A stretch of DNA of 64,000 bases from positions 4,869,501-4,933,500 of the forward strand of contig JAFMOC010000006.1 of the NCBI GenBank assembly GCA_019802505.1, in the 5' to 3' direction. Source of the DNA: Corydoras sp. C115. Taxonomy: Eukaryota; Chordata; Actinopteri; Siluriformes; Callichthyidae. The position numbers and the translations under genes were made by a program. Under the pieces are notes generated by a model. That model was not told where the DNA came from. It did not search any database and saw only the letters and a list, made by a program, of their open reading frames with translations. This document shows positions 35,389 to 47,800 of the stretch, one piece after another; the stretch's first letter is position 1; each line of letters opens with the position of its first letter.

Positions 35389-35866
35389 AAAAATATCAAC
35401 AGATATTTTTAGTACTCTTCATACCGCATTTGTTACAAAAACACATTTTGTTATAATAATTTTTGTTATTTATAACCCTTATAATAATGTTTGTCTTTGT
35501 AAGTACATTTCCGATTTTAATGCAGAATAAGAAAAAGTTGTATTCTTGCTTTATGTGAAGCATGTATTTCAAACAATGACACAGTATCAAACCAAAAATA
35601 ACATATTTCTATGTGAACCCTACTTAAATTCATTTATAACTTATTCCAGAGTTTTCAGATCTGTTTCTTTTTCAATTAGAATAGTAAGGCACTGAAACTA
35701 GAGTTTTAGTGGTCTAGAAGAAGTTTACCATTAATGGACATCAATCATGAAGAAAAATAATGTGAAAAGTGAAATAAAATATATTTAAACCTAAATCCTA
35801 AATCTAAAGAAATGCAGCAGAATGCAATGCAAATATAGCAGCACAAAAGACAAGAAAAAGACTTAC

Positions 35867-36010
35867 CGTATGGTGAAAATCCAATCTTCAGGTCTACACA
35901 CTATGCACAATATCTGCTTCAAACTGGAGCCCAAGTAATGTGTGTGTTTGGTTTGCATTCCTTGTTTCTCACTGCTGCTGCAAAGGCAGAGAATGTGTAC
36001 ATAAACACAC
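35867..36010 (-). other. colec11: Likely colec11 5' untranslated exon
   Basis: A consensus donor, CACCATACG followed by GTAAGT, ends at 35867 on the minus strand, and the next usable acceptor downstream is that of exon 2. The upstream end of the exon is a guess. If right, intron 1 is 1.8 kb and contains an (AT)n tract and two V-SINEs. Confidence 0.45.
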
Positions 36011-36406
36011 AGATAAGACCAACTCTGTTTTACTTCTCTCTGATAATAACAAGCAAAAACAGAGGGGTCATTGGTAGTGCTTCTCTTGACAAATTGCCCA
36101 AACTTTAATTTGCACATTTTCTAAATTCTTCAGCCTTCAGGAAACCAATATTGAACACATGGTAAAATTAATATTAACTGTGGTGTAGAACTACATCCAT
36201 ATAAACGACGTTTTGAGTTTGGTAAAAATTTATTTCTAAGGAGAGGGAAATGATTTAACTACAATAAATAAAGGGCCAAGAAATTTCCCCAAAATATATT
36301 GTCAACCACAGAGACCACTCAGATTTAAAATGTTTATATCTGTGTATAAACAACAGACTGTAATTCACCAATTTCACCTACAGCAATTATGCTCTGTACT
36401 GCATCA

Positions 36407-36745
36407 GCATTCATCCATCCATCCATCAAATCCATCTGCTGCTTTATCCTCTACTAGGGTCGTGGGAGGGAGGGGTCCCCATTCTCATTTTGGGAGAACG
36501 TTTTGGGCACTGGTCAGATACACCCAGGACAGGATTCCAATCAATGACCAGGCACTAATGCACACACACACATGCACACAGTATATAGGGGCAATTTAGA
36601 GCAGCCAATTTACCTTGACTGTGAGAGGAAACTGGAAAATCCAGAGGAAACCCATACAACACAGAAAGAACATAGAAACCCCAGCTAGATCAGAGTTCAA
36701 ACCTGGATCCCCATTGCAAAGAGGAGAATGTGCAAACCAACAAAT
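36407..36745 (-). mobile_element. Old V-SINE, reverse orientation
   Basis: CCATCCATCC tail, then recognisable but diverged tail and V domain (TTTTGGGCACTGGTCAGATA, GGTAAATTG complement, ACTGGAAAATCCAGAGGAAA) and a decayed head. Part of the V domain is missing. Confidence 0.75.
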
Positions 36746-37518
36746 GCCCATGCATCAATATAAATTTAGAAAAATTAATTAGTTACTGTAAAATATGCTT
36801 GTTCCCAAGATGTAGAATGCAAGTGCAAAAATCTGTTTGGACATGTCTATAATTCTAATTTTACAGATAAAATAGAATATAATATATCTGTTTATTATTT
36901 ACTTTCTACTGGTAAACACTAAATGCGTAATGTTCATAATCAATTCATTTGGTCTTATTATTATTATTATTATTATTATTTTTAATGCTATAATATTATA
37001 AATTCAAAACATACAATGTGAGATGTGGTGTATATTTTATAATGTAACAGAAAAAAATATATAATTTTTTTTTCATTAAATTATTCGTATTTCTGGTGCA
37101 TGTGTTAAACTATTTCTGTGTTGGTCTAATGTTGTCACTGCTGTCTTTTAAACCATTCCTTCTAAGTCCTAAAATGAACTATAGAAACAAATACTATTTT
37201 GTTTTATGATATTTGTTATAAAATGTTAGATAATGTATAATTTTATATCTGAGAAAACATATGAGTAGAGCCAAATTTGTCATTTGTTATATCAATCTAA
37301 AATAGAGAGAAATAATCTATTTCACCACAACATCCATCAATTTCTATCTAATCTAATGGCACATTTACATGTTTATATTGGGTTGAGATCGTAGACTGAT
37401 GAGCTACATCTCTATTTAAACATCTTTAAAAAATCCACTAGTTAATGCAACCAGGAACATTAGGAAATTGATAGAAATTTATGCATCATCAAATATTACA
37501 TTCACATGAATTGGCCTG
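36746..37518. other. AT-rich intergenic DNA
   Basis: Holds a short (ATT)n run at about 36957-36980. No gene or other element seen. Confidence 0.55.
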
Positions 37519-38068
37519 GGCGGCACGGTGGCTTAGTGGTTAGCACGTTCGCCTCTCAGGACTAGGGATTCCCGGTTCGAATCCCCATCTGGGTGGAGTT
37601 TCCATGTTCTCCCCGTGTCTGCGTGGGTTTCCTCCGGGTTCTCCGGTTTCCTCCCACAGTCCAAAAACATGGATCAAGTCAATTGAATTCTCAAAATTGC
37701 GCCATAAAGAGTATGTCTGGTATGGTTAGTACGTTCACCTCTCAGCGCTTGGGATTCCCGGTTCGAATCCTCATCTGGGTGGAGTTTCCATGTTCCCCAT
37801 GTCCGCGTGGGTTTCTTCTGGGTTCTCTGATTTCCTCCCACAAAAAAAAAACATGGATCAATTCAATTGAGTTCTCCAAAATTGCCCCATATAGAGTGTG
37901 TCTGTGTGAGTGAGTTTGTGCCCAGCGATAGATTGGCGCCCTGTCCTGGGTCTATCTGCCCATCGCCCGAGACGTACCCTGGATGGGCATGGGGAACCCC
38001 CCAGCTACCCTAATATAGGATAAAGCGGAAGATAATGAATGAATGAATGAATGAATGAATGAATGAAT
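37519..38068 (+). mobile_element. Dimeric V-SINE
   Basis: The first unit (37519 to about 37720) has the full head, V domain and the start of the tail, then stops at AGAGTATGTCTG. A second unit begins at once with GGTTAGTACGTTCACCTCTC and continues to a full tail with (GAAT)n. The second unit has a slightly shortened V domain and an A-run. It reads as one dimer or as an insertion of one copy into another. Confidence 0.85.
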
Positions 38069-39544
38069 TTAGTCATGACAAGTATAGTTTCCTTGAGTTT
38101 CTGTCCAATTGCAAAGGATATTATAAATTCTGTCTATATAGACATGTAGTTAAAGTGTTAAATGTTAACTTCTTGGTCCAATGTATTTTTAGAGCGCAAA
38201 TACCAAGTGTAGATACCATATTATCTTTTCCAGTAATGGATTAAGGGGGAAATTGGCACAGGGAAAATCTTTACACTAACCTGAAGGTCAGATTATTAAG
38301 CCAAAGAAAGGCAAAAAATAATTTGCTGTTGCAAATGACACATTGTTAGCACTGCACGGCACTACTAACCTTGGCTTTATGAACAAATGCTGCCGTCAAT
38401 TTGAGTTCAACACTTTGCTAATACAGCAGAAGGCTTTTGTAACTCTGTAACATGACTTTTTTTTGTCTCAAGCCATGTGTCATGTTTAATGGTGTGAACG
38501 TTGCTGCTCAGTATGGCTTGAATGCACTTGTGATTTACAACACCTGCACGTGCATTTAAAGACAACTATGTTTTCAGCATTGACATTACAGCTTCATGAA
38601 TTGCGCTAATTTGTAGGGATGCTTCTGCTCATACCAATCATTTTTACAGGCTTTTCAACTTAGTTTGGTTGCTGTTTCATTTTTAAAGGTCTTACACAAC
38701 CCACTCTTGGCGACTACCAAGTCGTGCCATTAGTTGCGAGGGCAAGGTATAAGTTGCGACAGGTGGCGGCCAAAACATGGTGTGACAGAGTGTGACAGAA
38801 TGTAAAACAATGCCCAACCCAAGTTAATATGGATTTTTGATGTGTTATTTTGTATATTTCCTGTAGGGTGCACACAATCTCTGGGGGTTAACGTCATTGC
38901 GCATTTGCATTAGTAAAAGCAACGTGTTCTAAACTGTCTGTTTCTGTAGGGGTCATGTGTACATCTGAGGTATCGTCTGAAGCTATGCACAGTATGCAAG
39001 ATGTGCTATCTCCGTAGGATAATTTATTTGGTTTCAATTACAATTATTTGATGTTATAAAATAAACATTTAAACCTTCAAATTTAAATTGTTCTCTCGTA
39101 GTGCTGACTCAGGTGGCTGAGTTTGACATGCTCATATATTTTAATAGCATGCCATGCTGTGTGACAGTCTCCTGCTGCATTTGGTTTTTGTTTGGTGGTT
39201 ATGTAGTTACTGGCATACAGGGTGAAATATTTTGGTATGCAACATTGTGTTGTAAGACTTTGAATGAATTAAAATGTATAAAATCAATTAAATCTGTTCT
39301 TCCAGACGAGTGAAACTGAAGAGGAAGAGTGAAAGAAGTGTGAAATTTCAGTCTCATATTTGTAAAATCTAATTTACCAAATGTTAAACCAAGTTGTAAA
39401 GATGGCATATTAAAAAAAATTAAAAGGGCAAATGTCTTTATAGTTCTATGTCACAATAACAACTGCAATGATGAGTGAGCTCTGATTTTGAGTATAAAGT
39501 GTATACTTTTTGTGGCAGGGGTGCCAAATACTGCGAAACACTGG
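38069..39544. other. Intergenic DNA, no gene recognised
   Basis: Positions 38340-38700 are repeat-free and mixed in composition; 38700-38770 has a few CG dinucleotides (GGCGACTACCAAGTCGTGCC). A 70-codon frame at 39101-39313 has no recognised family. Confidence 0.4.
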
Positions 39545-39772
39545 CACTGCCTCTACCCATTACATTACATTTGGTCATTTAGCAAACGCTTTTATCCAAA
39601 GCGACTTACAAGGTGAACACAGGGTTAATCACAACATCCCTGGAGCAATGAGTGTTAAGAGCCTTGTTCAAGGACCAACACTGGTAACTGCAGTGGACCT
39701 GGGATTTGAACAGCTAACCTTCAGATTGATAGACCAATGCCCTAACCACTGAGCTACCGCTCTACCCTCGAC
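39545..39772 (-). mobile_element. tRNA-headed SINE with L2-type tail
   Basis: In the minus sense: head GGTAGCTCAGTGGTTAGGGC (A box) and a B-box-like TGTTCAAATCC, body, then tail GTCGCTTTGGATAAAAGCG and TTTGCTAAATGACC. The same tail occurs at 60493-60719 and at the end of the L2-like piece near 53650, consistent with sharing a LINE 3' end. Confidence 0.78.
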
Positions 39773-39784
39773 CTGGTTAGCACA

Positions 39785-40155
39785 TTCGTCCTGGGTGTGT
39801 CTGCCCAGCGCCTGAGCTTAGTGGTTAGCACGTTCGCCTCTCAGCGCTAGGGATTCCCGGTTCGAATCCCCATCTGGGTGGAGTTTCCATGTTCTCCCCG
39901 TGTCTGCGTGGGTTTCCTCCGGGTTCTCCGGTTTCCTCCCACAGTCCAAAAACATGGATCAAGTCAATTGAATTCTCAAAAAAAATTGCCCCATATAGAG
40001 TGTGTCTGTGTGAGTGAGTGTGTGCCCAGCGATGGATTGGCGCCCTGTCCTGGGTCTATCTGCCCAGCGCCCAAGACATTCTCCCCTGGATGGGCATGGG
40101 GAACCCCACCGCGACCCTAATAGAGGATAAAGCGGGAGATAATGAATGAATGAAT
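39785..40155 (+). mobile_element. V-SINE preceded by a collapsed SINE unit
   Basis: About 39775-39820 holds a head scrap (GGTTAGCACATTCG) fused to a tail scrap (TCCTGGGTGTGTCTGCCCAG). A near-complete V-SINE follows from CTTAGTGGTTAGCACGTTCG. Its V domain is almost identical to that of the 37519 copy, so both are young and related. Ends in GAATGAATGAA. Confidence 0.85.
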
Positions 40156-40785
40156 ATATTATATTATTTTTTAGTTTAATATAATAGCTAAATATTATTG
40201 GCGTTGTTCTCTGGCAAATTAGAATGATATATTTTTTTTACTTTTAGTCCTGTATCATCATTTCACTAAGCGTTTAATAAACTGCTTTGATGTAGAGGAA
40301 TGACGTTATAAGTAGACTGACCAGGTTAGCCCCTAAAACGCGTGGTGTAGAGGGATCAGATCCTTTGACGAGAACTAAGGACATTAAGACCCAGCAGGGC
40401 TTCCTTTTTTCGGAGGACTACAGTCATTAAAATCACAAGTTTAATTAGAGACGCACTCAGAGAGGCACATCAGTTCAGATACACTGCGGTTCCAGCGCTT
40501 CGGGAAATGAAAGCAGAGCAGAAACCGGATGGATGCTGCGTTTTTACGCAGGTATTCGGTGTTATCCTCTGTTTTCCACATGCCATGCTCTGGGAACTTT
40601 CCTTTTCATGTTTTTACACTCTACTGTTTAGTCGAGGATGAAATAAACCAAAAGATTTCTGACCACAATACGTCCAGCAGAAGAATGGACCGTCATGGAC
40701 GCATCCGAGGCGAAAAACACGCGTGAAATTGCCGTTGATGATATATGGTTCTTGAGGAACAAATCAACCCGTCTTATTGTCTGAC
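40156..40785 (+). promoter_or_regulatory. Upstream region and 5' leader of htr1b-like gene
   Basis: Base composition changes near 40290 from AT-rich to mixed, and CG dinucleotides appear, as expected for the leader of a single-exon GPCR gene. A 65-codon upstream frame starts at the ATG at 40529 and ends before the receptor start; if transcribed it would be a uORF. No TATA box or initiator can be fixed. Confidence 0.4.
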
Positions 40786-41883
40786 ATGGAGAACTTCGAC
40801 TCGACGTCTCCGTTTTATGATCTGAATATTTACTTTAATGGTTTTGATGCGATGCACGCGTTAGTGCCCAACGACTCTGAGCGCAGTCTGGTTTTGGAGA
40901 TAACTTTGGGCTTGATCCTCGGTGGCATCACGCTCGCCACGGCACTTTCCAACGCGTTTGTGATCGTGACCATCTCCCGATCGCGCAAGCTGCACACACC
41001 GGCCAACTTTCTGATCGCGTCGCTGGCGCTGACGGACCTGCTGGTGTCGGTGCTGGTGATGCCGGTGAGCGCGCTCTACACCGTCAGCCACACGTGGACG
41101 CTGGGACAGGTCGTGTGCGACATCTGGCTGTCTTCGGACATCACCTGCTGCACGGCGTCCATCCTGCACCTGTGCGTGATCGCTCTGGATCGGTACTGGG
41201 CCATCACGGATGTGGTGTACAGCAAACGGCGCACAAGCCGCCGCGCGGCCGGCATGGTGCTCACGGCTTGGGTGATCGCCATTTTCATCTGTCTGCCTCC
41301 GTTCTTCTGGCGCAAGGTGCAAAGCGAGGAAGTTACCAGCTGCGCCGTGAACGACGATCACGTTTTCTACACTGTCTATTCAACTTTCGGCGCATTTTAC
41401 ATCCCCACGTTTGTACTGCTCGCTCTGTACGGGAGGATCTACGTGGAGGCGAGGAGAAGGATTTTAAAGCAGTCGTCCAACAAGTGTGGGAAAAAAATCA
41501 CAAGCGCCCGACTTGTGAACAACTCCCCGGCTTCCACATCCTCCACAACTCCCTTACAGAGCGACTCGGAGGTCAGAGACGGCCTGGTTAAAGTCATGCT
41601 TTCTGACTCGCTCCTGGAGAAAAAGAGGATTTCTGCAGCCAGAGAGCGGAAAGCCACAAAAACCCTGGGCATCATTTTAGGAGCCTATATCATTTGCTGG
41701 CTGCCGTTTTTTATCTACACTCTACTGGGGTCGTTGTGCAGCACATGCCCTCAAATCCGGGAGCTGTTCGATATTTTCACCTGGCTCGGTTACCTGAACT
41801 CACTCATCAATCCCATAATATACACCATGGCCAACGATGACTTTAAAAAAGCCTTTCAAAGGCTCGCAAGACTCAAGTGCTAA
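40786..41883 (+). CDS. htr1b: 5-HT1B-type serotonin receptor (GPCR)
   Basis: Single-exon class A GPCR of 365 residues; Gi/o-coupled serotonin receptor, plasma membrane, presynaptic in vertebrates. The ATG at 40786 is used; an in-frame TTG three codons upstream is not a start. Ligand aspartate D118 (SSDITCC), disulfide C111-C186, DRY 135-137, CWLP 304-307 and NPIIY 342-346 are all present. RIYVEARRRILKQ, the SPASTSS segment and LLEKKRISAARERKATKTLG match 5-HT1B best; 5-HT1D is the alternative. T332 (FTWLGY) matches the human threonine rather than the rodent asparagine. Oddities: loop 2 reads DVVYSKRRT, one residue shorter than the DAVEYS form of mammals, and the N-terminus has only one sequon (NDS at 29-31). 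Neighbouring impg1 fits the human 6q14 HTR1B-IMPG1 pair. Codon GC is high, unlike the flanks, as is usual for such genes. Confidence 0.88.
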   Translation: MENFDSTSPFYDLNIYFNGFDAMHALVPNDSERSLVLEITLGLILGGITLATALSNAFVIVTISRSRKLHTPANFLIASLALTDLLVSVLVMPVSALYTVSHTWTLGQVVCDIWLSSDITCCTASILHLCVIALDRYWAITDVVYSKRRTSRRAAGMVLTAWVIAIFICLPPFFWRKVQSEEVTSCAVNDDHVFYTVYSTFGAFYIPTFVLLALYGRIYVEARRRILKQSSNKCGKKITSARLVNNSPASTSSTTPLQSDSEVRDGLVKVMLSDSLLEKKRISAARERKATKTLGIILGAYIICWLPFFIYTLLGSLCSTCPQIRELFDIFTWLGYLNSLINPIIYTMANDDFKKAFQRLARLKC

Positions 41884-42103
41884 TCGTCTTAGAAGCAGGA
41901 GACAATTTAGAGGAAAGTGTTCTATTTTCTTAATTACATTTTTGCAGTCTCAAGTTAATTTCTGCATTTTATATGAGGTAAATCATAAGTGCATTTAAAT
42001 TATATATTTATTTATTTGGCGGCTCCTGTTTTTTTTTTAAATCCTTTTATTTCTAAACTAATAACCCACCTTTTCATTCACCCCCCCCCTCTCTCTCTCT
42101 CTC

Positions 42104-42111
<8 letters not shown>

Positions 42112-42137
<26 letters not shown>

Positions 42138-42139
42138 CA

Positions 42140-42212
<73 letters not shown>
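42112..42212. repeat. (AT)n microsatellite in htr1b 3' region
   Basis: A CT run and GT run lead into about 48 AT units with one CAG interruption near 42138. Confidence 0.94.
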
Positions 42213-42213
<1 letters not shown>

Positions 42214-42366
42214 CTATATAGCTGTATACTTATGTTGGTATCTGTGTGTGTGTATGTATTATTATTATGATTTATATCATAATTGGATTAGGGTGGTATT
42301 TACAGAAGTGTCATCTGTATTACTTAACAGATAAGGCATGCGCAACATCAATTACAAGTAATAAAG

Positions 42367-42372
42367 AATAAA
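42367..42372 (+). terminator. Possible htr1b polyadenylation signal
   Basis: AATAAA about 480 bases past the stop codon. Not unique in this AT-rich DNA, so weak. Confidence 0.35.
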
Positions 42373-44771
42373 ACATGATGCACACGAACAGTAGAAATTA
42401 ATTTTGTTTTTTATCAAACAAATAATGTCATGCATGTTTATGGTTACAAATGTGCAACAGGTCTGAATTACCTATATAATATAATTAAATGCATTTTTTT
42501 TAAACTACTAATTTACTAAACAAGATATAAAATGGTCAATATTTTTTTGATATTGCAAATAATCTTAAACAAAACCTATCTTTTCAATCATTGTTTTTTC
42601 TGTTTTCCATGTTGCATTGGTGAAACTACAAAAGCCATTAAAAAAGACATGAAAAATTCAAAATAAAGGGTAATACATCCTTCATAGTAAAATCTGCAAA
42701 GTAACTGACTTGTCATGTGTGTGTCTGCTTTAAAATGGGCTGGCAACCTGTTCAGGGTGTTTCCCAGCATTTTACACTGTGAGAACTAGGAAAGGTTCCA
42801 AAAATCCTCTGTAATCTTGATTAGTATGAGCACATTAAAAATAAATGTAAGTGCAAAGGTTGCTATCTTGTTGAACACAAAATTGAATACAAAGTAAGAC
42901 TAATTGGTATGTAAAGTGTTGTTTTTGTAGACTGAACGAATGACTACTAAGATCACGATTTAGAACAAGCCGTAAGTCTAACATCTACTGGTGATATATC
43001 TCAAAATATAATCCTGTGGAAAATAGAGACTGGTAAAAGTAAATAAGGAGGAGTGAATGTGAGTGCAAAGCTTCAGAAGAAGTCTGAAAAAGGCTTACAG
43101 CAATGCAAGATTTCTTTAATGTTTTAATGCCCCAACATGAATTCCTGTCACAAAAATACACACCATGAATTAGGGTTGCATTCTCATAAGACTGGGTGAA
43201 AAGCTTGGAGACTTGGGAACAGACAAAAACTTTTGAACTGACAAAAAATGGATCTTCAAAGTTTGATATGCAGAAGGAAGGGCTGATGGAGGAATCAGTG
43301 ATCAATATGAGCCAGAATTGTACAACTGTAATGTAATATACAGTACATGACTACAGTGGCTGCACCTAGTAATACATTTTATTCCCAGTACAGAGTGTGT
43401 TTAAGCTCAGGACACTGAGCGTTCATCGCTGAGACATTTTCTAATGTGAGTGATCACATCTACACCACATTACACTAAAAGGTGTAGTTAGTCACATTCT
43501 GTATGTACAGTTGTTATGTCTTGTTTTTAATCCCTGATGTGTATCATTTTTTATTATGAAAATAATCACCTTGGTCCTTGATGGAGCTCAGGACTGTAAC
43601 CAGATCTCCTTATTTGTTTTAATTTACCAATAAATATTTAGTTATTGTCATTGAGTTTTTTACTCTCTATTTGGTGGTTTATTATATAATTCCATGGCAA
43701 TTTTCCTAGGTCCTTTCCTTCTGTGGATATTGTAAATTCTACAGTGTCCATGAGTTTTTATCGTCTTCTTCCATCTCTGTACCATGCTTGGTCATGCTCC
43801 TTTTTTGTTGTTAATAAACTTCATTCTTTTTCATTGATGTAATTAAAAATCCTTTTCTTTTTCATTGCATTCCCACTGACATTTACAGGCACTGTGACAG
43901 GCTACACCTGGCATCAAAGTTAGATGTATGTAAGCTTAAGTCACAGAGCATTCAGTGCTGGGACACTGAGTTTGCCAGTGGGTATCCACAACACATCACA
44001 TGGAAAGGCAAGTCTGTATTATATGCCTAGAATTAGGCAGATCGGAATCACATTCCCAATTGAATTGCAAGTATTTAATGAAACTGGTAATTGTATTAAT
44101 TTACCTGAAGGTAGAATTGCAGAATTCCTACAAGCAGCAAAGTTGATATAAAAATTTTTAAAAAATTATTATGGAGTTCAGAGTCTCTAACCAACATTTA
44201 TGCCATAGAAGGAAAATTGTGCATGTAATTTCTAAATGTCCAGCGATATAAACCCGAGTAAAATTACAAATTGCCTGTATGTTAAGTATAACTGACAGAG
44301 AGCAGAAAACTATTGAGCCAAATTAAAGTAAGTAACTGGAAAAAATTATTTTATAACATTGTCTGCTATGATTTGTTTACATGGAACTGAAAGTGTTGAT
44401 AGTTCAAAGTGAGAATGAAGATAGTCTGCCACATAGAGCCAGAGTAATGAAAAGCAAGGGGTGGTACACAGAATAATTCATGTAGAAGCCCACATTTTAA
44501 CCCGATAATTCCTGTTACTCCCATTTTCTACCAATAGGGACCCATTCATGTACACAACTTGTTCCATTTCTAATGCTGCATCTGGCCTCATGGATCAGTT
44601 TTTTGTACACTTTGGAGTTGTTACTATCTACTTGGATTCATTAATCTGTTTGGCCTCAATCAAAGGGTTGTGTGGAAAACCATGGCTACAGCTTAACTGC
44701 AGCTGAACCTCTACATTTATTATTCTACAAAATAATAGGATTGCAGGCAAACGGATATAAAGCGGTGCATC
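42373..44771. other. Intergenic DNA between htr1b and impg1
   Basis: No gene. A decayed SINE tail-like stretch lies at about 42727-42840 (GGCTGGCAACCTGTTCAGGG, AGGAAAGGTTCC). Words around 43395-43440 (CAGGACACTGAGCGTTCATC) recur loosely near 43940-43975, suggesting an old local duplication or repeat. The last 200 bases are the likely impg1 promoter; CATTAATCTG near 44638 contains a TAATC core of the kind bound by the photoreceptor factor CRX. Confidence 0.4.
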
Positions 44772-44838
44772 ATGCTTTTGAAAACGGCACTATTTCTAAC
44801 GCTGCTTTTGTTAAGCCTACAAGCCATCAGTATTAAAG
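44772..44838 (+). CDS. impg1: impg1 exon 1: signal peptide
   Basis: Encodes MLLKTALFLTLLLLSLQAIS, a clear signal peptide, then IK; donor G/GTAAGCC, phase 1. Chosen because it is the only upstream ATG with a secretory leader and a consensus donor in the phase that exon 2 needs. Confidence 0.78.
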
Positions 44839-47800
44839 GTAAGCCAGTACTCAAGAGGAATATGCTGTGTCTAAAATGATTTCTTAGCTTGTTTGCATCC
44901 TTCAATAAGGTCAGCAAAATTTTGGCACATTGTAGATGTAATTATTGTTCATGAACATTTCTTTTTTTATGCTTGTGATGACTCAACTAAAAGTGTTTCT
45001 ACATTTTCCATTGCCATTTAAAAAAAAATGCTTTTGTTTAATATTGACAGAATGATCCCAACAAATAGTACACACTTGCTCAGTGTAGATGATTTAATTG
45101 AACTTTTTTTTTTGTCCATGTTTAGTAGATTTTTTTCGTATCCACTCTTTTGCCAAGTAGCACATAACAATAAGCATTTTGTTTGTGACCATGTGAGACA
45201 CTAATCTTTTTTGGCTTACTGCCTAATAATGTTGCCTACAGAGAACTCCCTTTATTTAGCATGAGTTTTCTTCCCAATTAATATTACACTCTAGCATTAG
45301 GCATTTACCTTATAAATTTTGAACATCATCAGTTTTGCAATCATGTCATTATGCACCCTGTGTTCACATACTTACACTGATTAAGGTCCAAAATGTAGTA
45401 GTGTTATTATATAGAGCTTTGTTGATTTACTGATTAGGATAAGGTTCTATGGAGGTTGATTCAATTCCCAGCACTACTAATCAGTCCCTGTTGAATATTT
45501 GAGCAGTGTGTTTAAACCTGTGTTGTTTGGATTTTATAATAATTTCTACAAATGGTTTTGGATCAGAATCAGGTGATAGATTCTGGATTATTGAGGCAAG
45601 ACAAATAACTTCAAATATGGCACCAAAATGCTGCTCACAAATCACAAAATGAATGTCACTGTTTTTACTGGTAGGAAACCCAATCAAGTCATCTGGCTTT
45701 AACAAAAATAATATAATGACAGGTCACTAAGGGCTCTCGTTATTTCAGTTTAGTAGACCTGAACAGCTTACAGGTTTATTAATCAAATTGTTTCTCTTCA
45801 CAGGATAATCTTAATCAGAACCAAACAGTAGGGGGAAAATTATATTTTCCTTTGTTTTCAATATCTAATAATTAATCACTATTTATTCCACTCTAAATTA
45901 TTATGTACAGATATAATTTTGTGTTTCTTTGATATTGTGTTGCTTGCTAAGCATGGCTTATCTTTTAAGAAGCTCTCTGAGTTTTGCCAAACAGCACTAC
46001 CAGGACTCAGTTTTGTAACAACTATGCTTTTTTTCTCCAGCTTAACAGTTTGGCACAGGCACTACAGAGACAAATTAGGGCCAAGTACATATTTTCTTCT
46101 CAGACCAGATCAAATTAAGGACACAACAGCTAATCCCTACTTTGTAGGGTTCATTTTTCTGCATTTAATGAGTCAAACCATCTAATGAGTAGAAAATAAA
46201 ATAACAATTGCTGTTATAATTACAAAAATAATGACTTTTGCCAGTGTTGCTCTCGTACAGTTATCTGTAATCAGCCACACATACTACAATCTCATGTGAA
46301 AGTTCAAGCACTACTGGTCATGTATTAAGAGTTTGTATAAAACAACTCTCTGTGGATAACGTCTGCATGTCTTATTGCACTGTCTGTTCAATGAAGATGT
46401 ATAACACAAAGACCCAGTCTAAAGTAATGCCCCCCTCCCTTTGAGCCTAGTACAGGATTACGTGGAATATGATGAGATGAGATATGTGACCAGTAATCAA
46501 TACTAAATACTTGCTGATTAATAATTTGTAGTCTTATGTTTTCCCAATAACCTTTGAACAAAATTGTAGTGGATAAATGGGTCTTCAGGGAAACTTGATA
46601 AATTAGTTGTTGGATTTACACGTTTGAGCCTAATGATTGAGGAGGATCTGAGCAATCATTTCCATTGCACTATGTATCTGTCGAGTACACTGAGTTGGCC
46701 AATCTGATGATGTTGCAATGATGGCGCTATGATCAAGCCAGTGATGAGTCCCAGTGTCACACTGTTAAAAGTCTCCCAGCTAGAACATTGTCACATATAC
46801 ATTGCGTTTGTTCAGAGGTGGGCACCATTGTGCTTACTGTGCACAGCTAACATATCTATATCCTAATATGGCTGTGATTTTGGGTGCCGTTTTTTTTTTT
46901 ATATTCAACTGTGTCCTTTGACATGTTGGGTGCAGAGGTTATGTTTGGAGTGCTCTAACCACTGGCACAGAGAGTGATAATGACTACTGGACTGATAAAG
47001 TAAGAATCATGAATTTTTAAATAATGCATTTCAGAAAAGAGGCTAAAGGTGTGTGTTTGTTAGTGTGTGTTGTGCTTGATACATACTATAATAAAGCATG
47101 GGAGCTCTGTGCAGAAAACAGATTTGCCGAATGATGGGTGGAATGTAATTACTGACAGAGTTAACTGGCAATCAAGTGGTAGTGCAATTATGGTAAATCA
47201 AAGTCAAGAGCAGACTAAAGAGGCACTGGAGAATTTTGCCTACACATTTGTGTGTGTCAAGCATCAATTTCTAAATTTGTTTATATTTAACAAATAGAAT
47301 AAAGGTCATCATTAAAAACACTGAAATATTGTGTTTGTCCTTTAGTCTCTTAAATAAAGGCTAAAGTGAGTTATCAGGTTACAGTTAATCTGTTTTGTTT
47401 TTTTTTTTCTAAAAAAAGAATGTATACATACATATACAGTATTATGTTAGAAGCCGCTCGTTCTTCCCCGGGAGATCGGCTACGCGGGAGGGAATGCGTA
47501 CGCCGCTTGCGCCTAGTGAGCGTTTCCCGGGAACGGCTACGCGGAGAAGATTGCGTACGCCGGTCCGCTGGATGAAACGCTCCCACGGATACAACCTGCG
47601 CGGGGATAATGCACAGCGCTGTACCGTGGTTGAGCGCGGAAGGAGAGTTCGGAAAACACTGGGCATAAAAACAAAACAGGTTTTATTATTTAAAATGGTG
47701 TAGGGACACCAACAGAAAGGGGGAACAAATGAAATGAAACTAACATCGGGATCTAACCACCACAAAGACGTGCACGGGGGTAAGGGAATACGGAAACTAA

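Noticed and set aside
40529..40726. Protein-coding gene upstream of the receptor
   Set aside because: No family resemblance; at most a uORF in the receptor leader.
40861..41591. Long frames on the other frames and strand of the receptor gene (40861-41361 minus, 41094-41591 plus)
   Set aside because: They overlap a fully conserved GPCR frame in GC-rich DNA and show Arg/His-rich artefact composition.
42113..42334. YIYIYI-type proteins from AT repeats (also at 11917, 34366)
   Set aside because: Translations of microsatellites.
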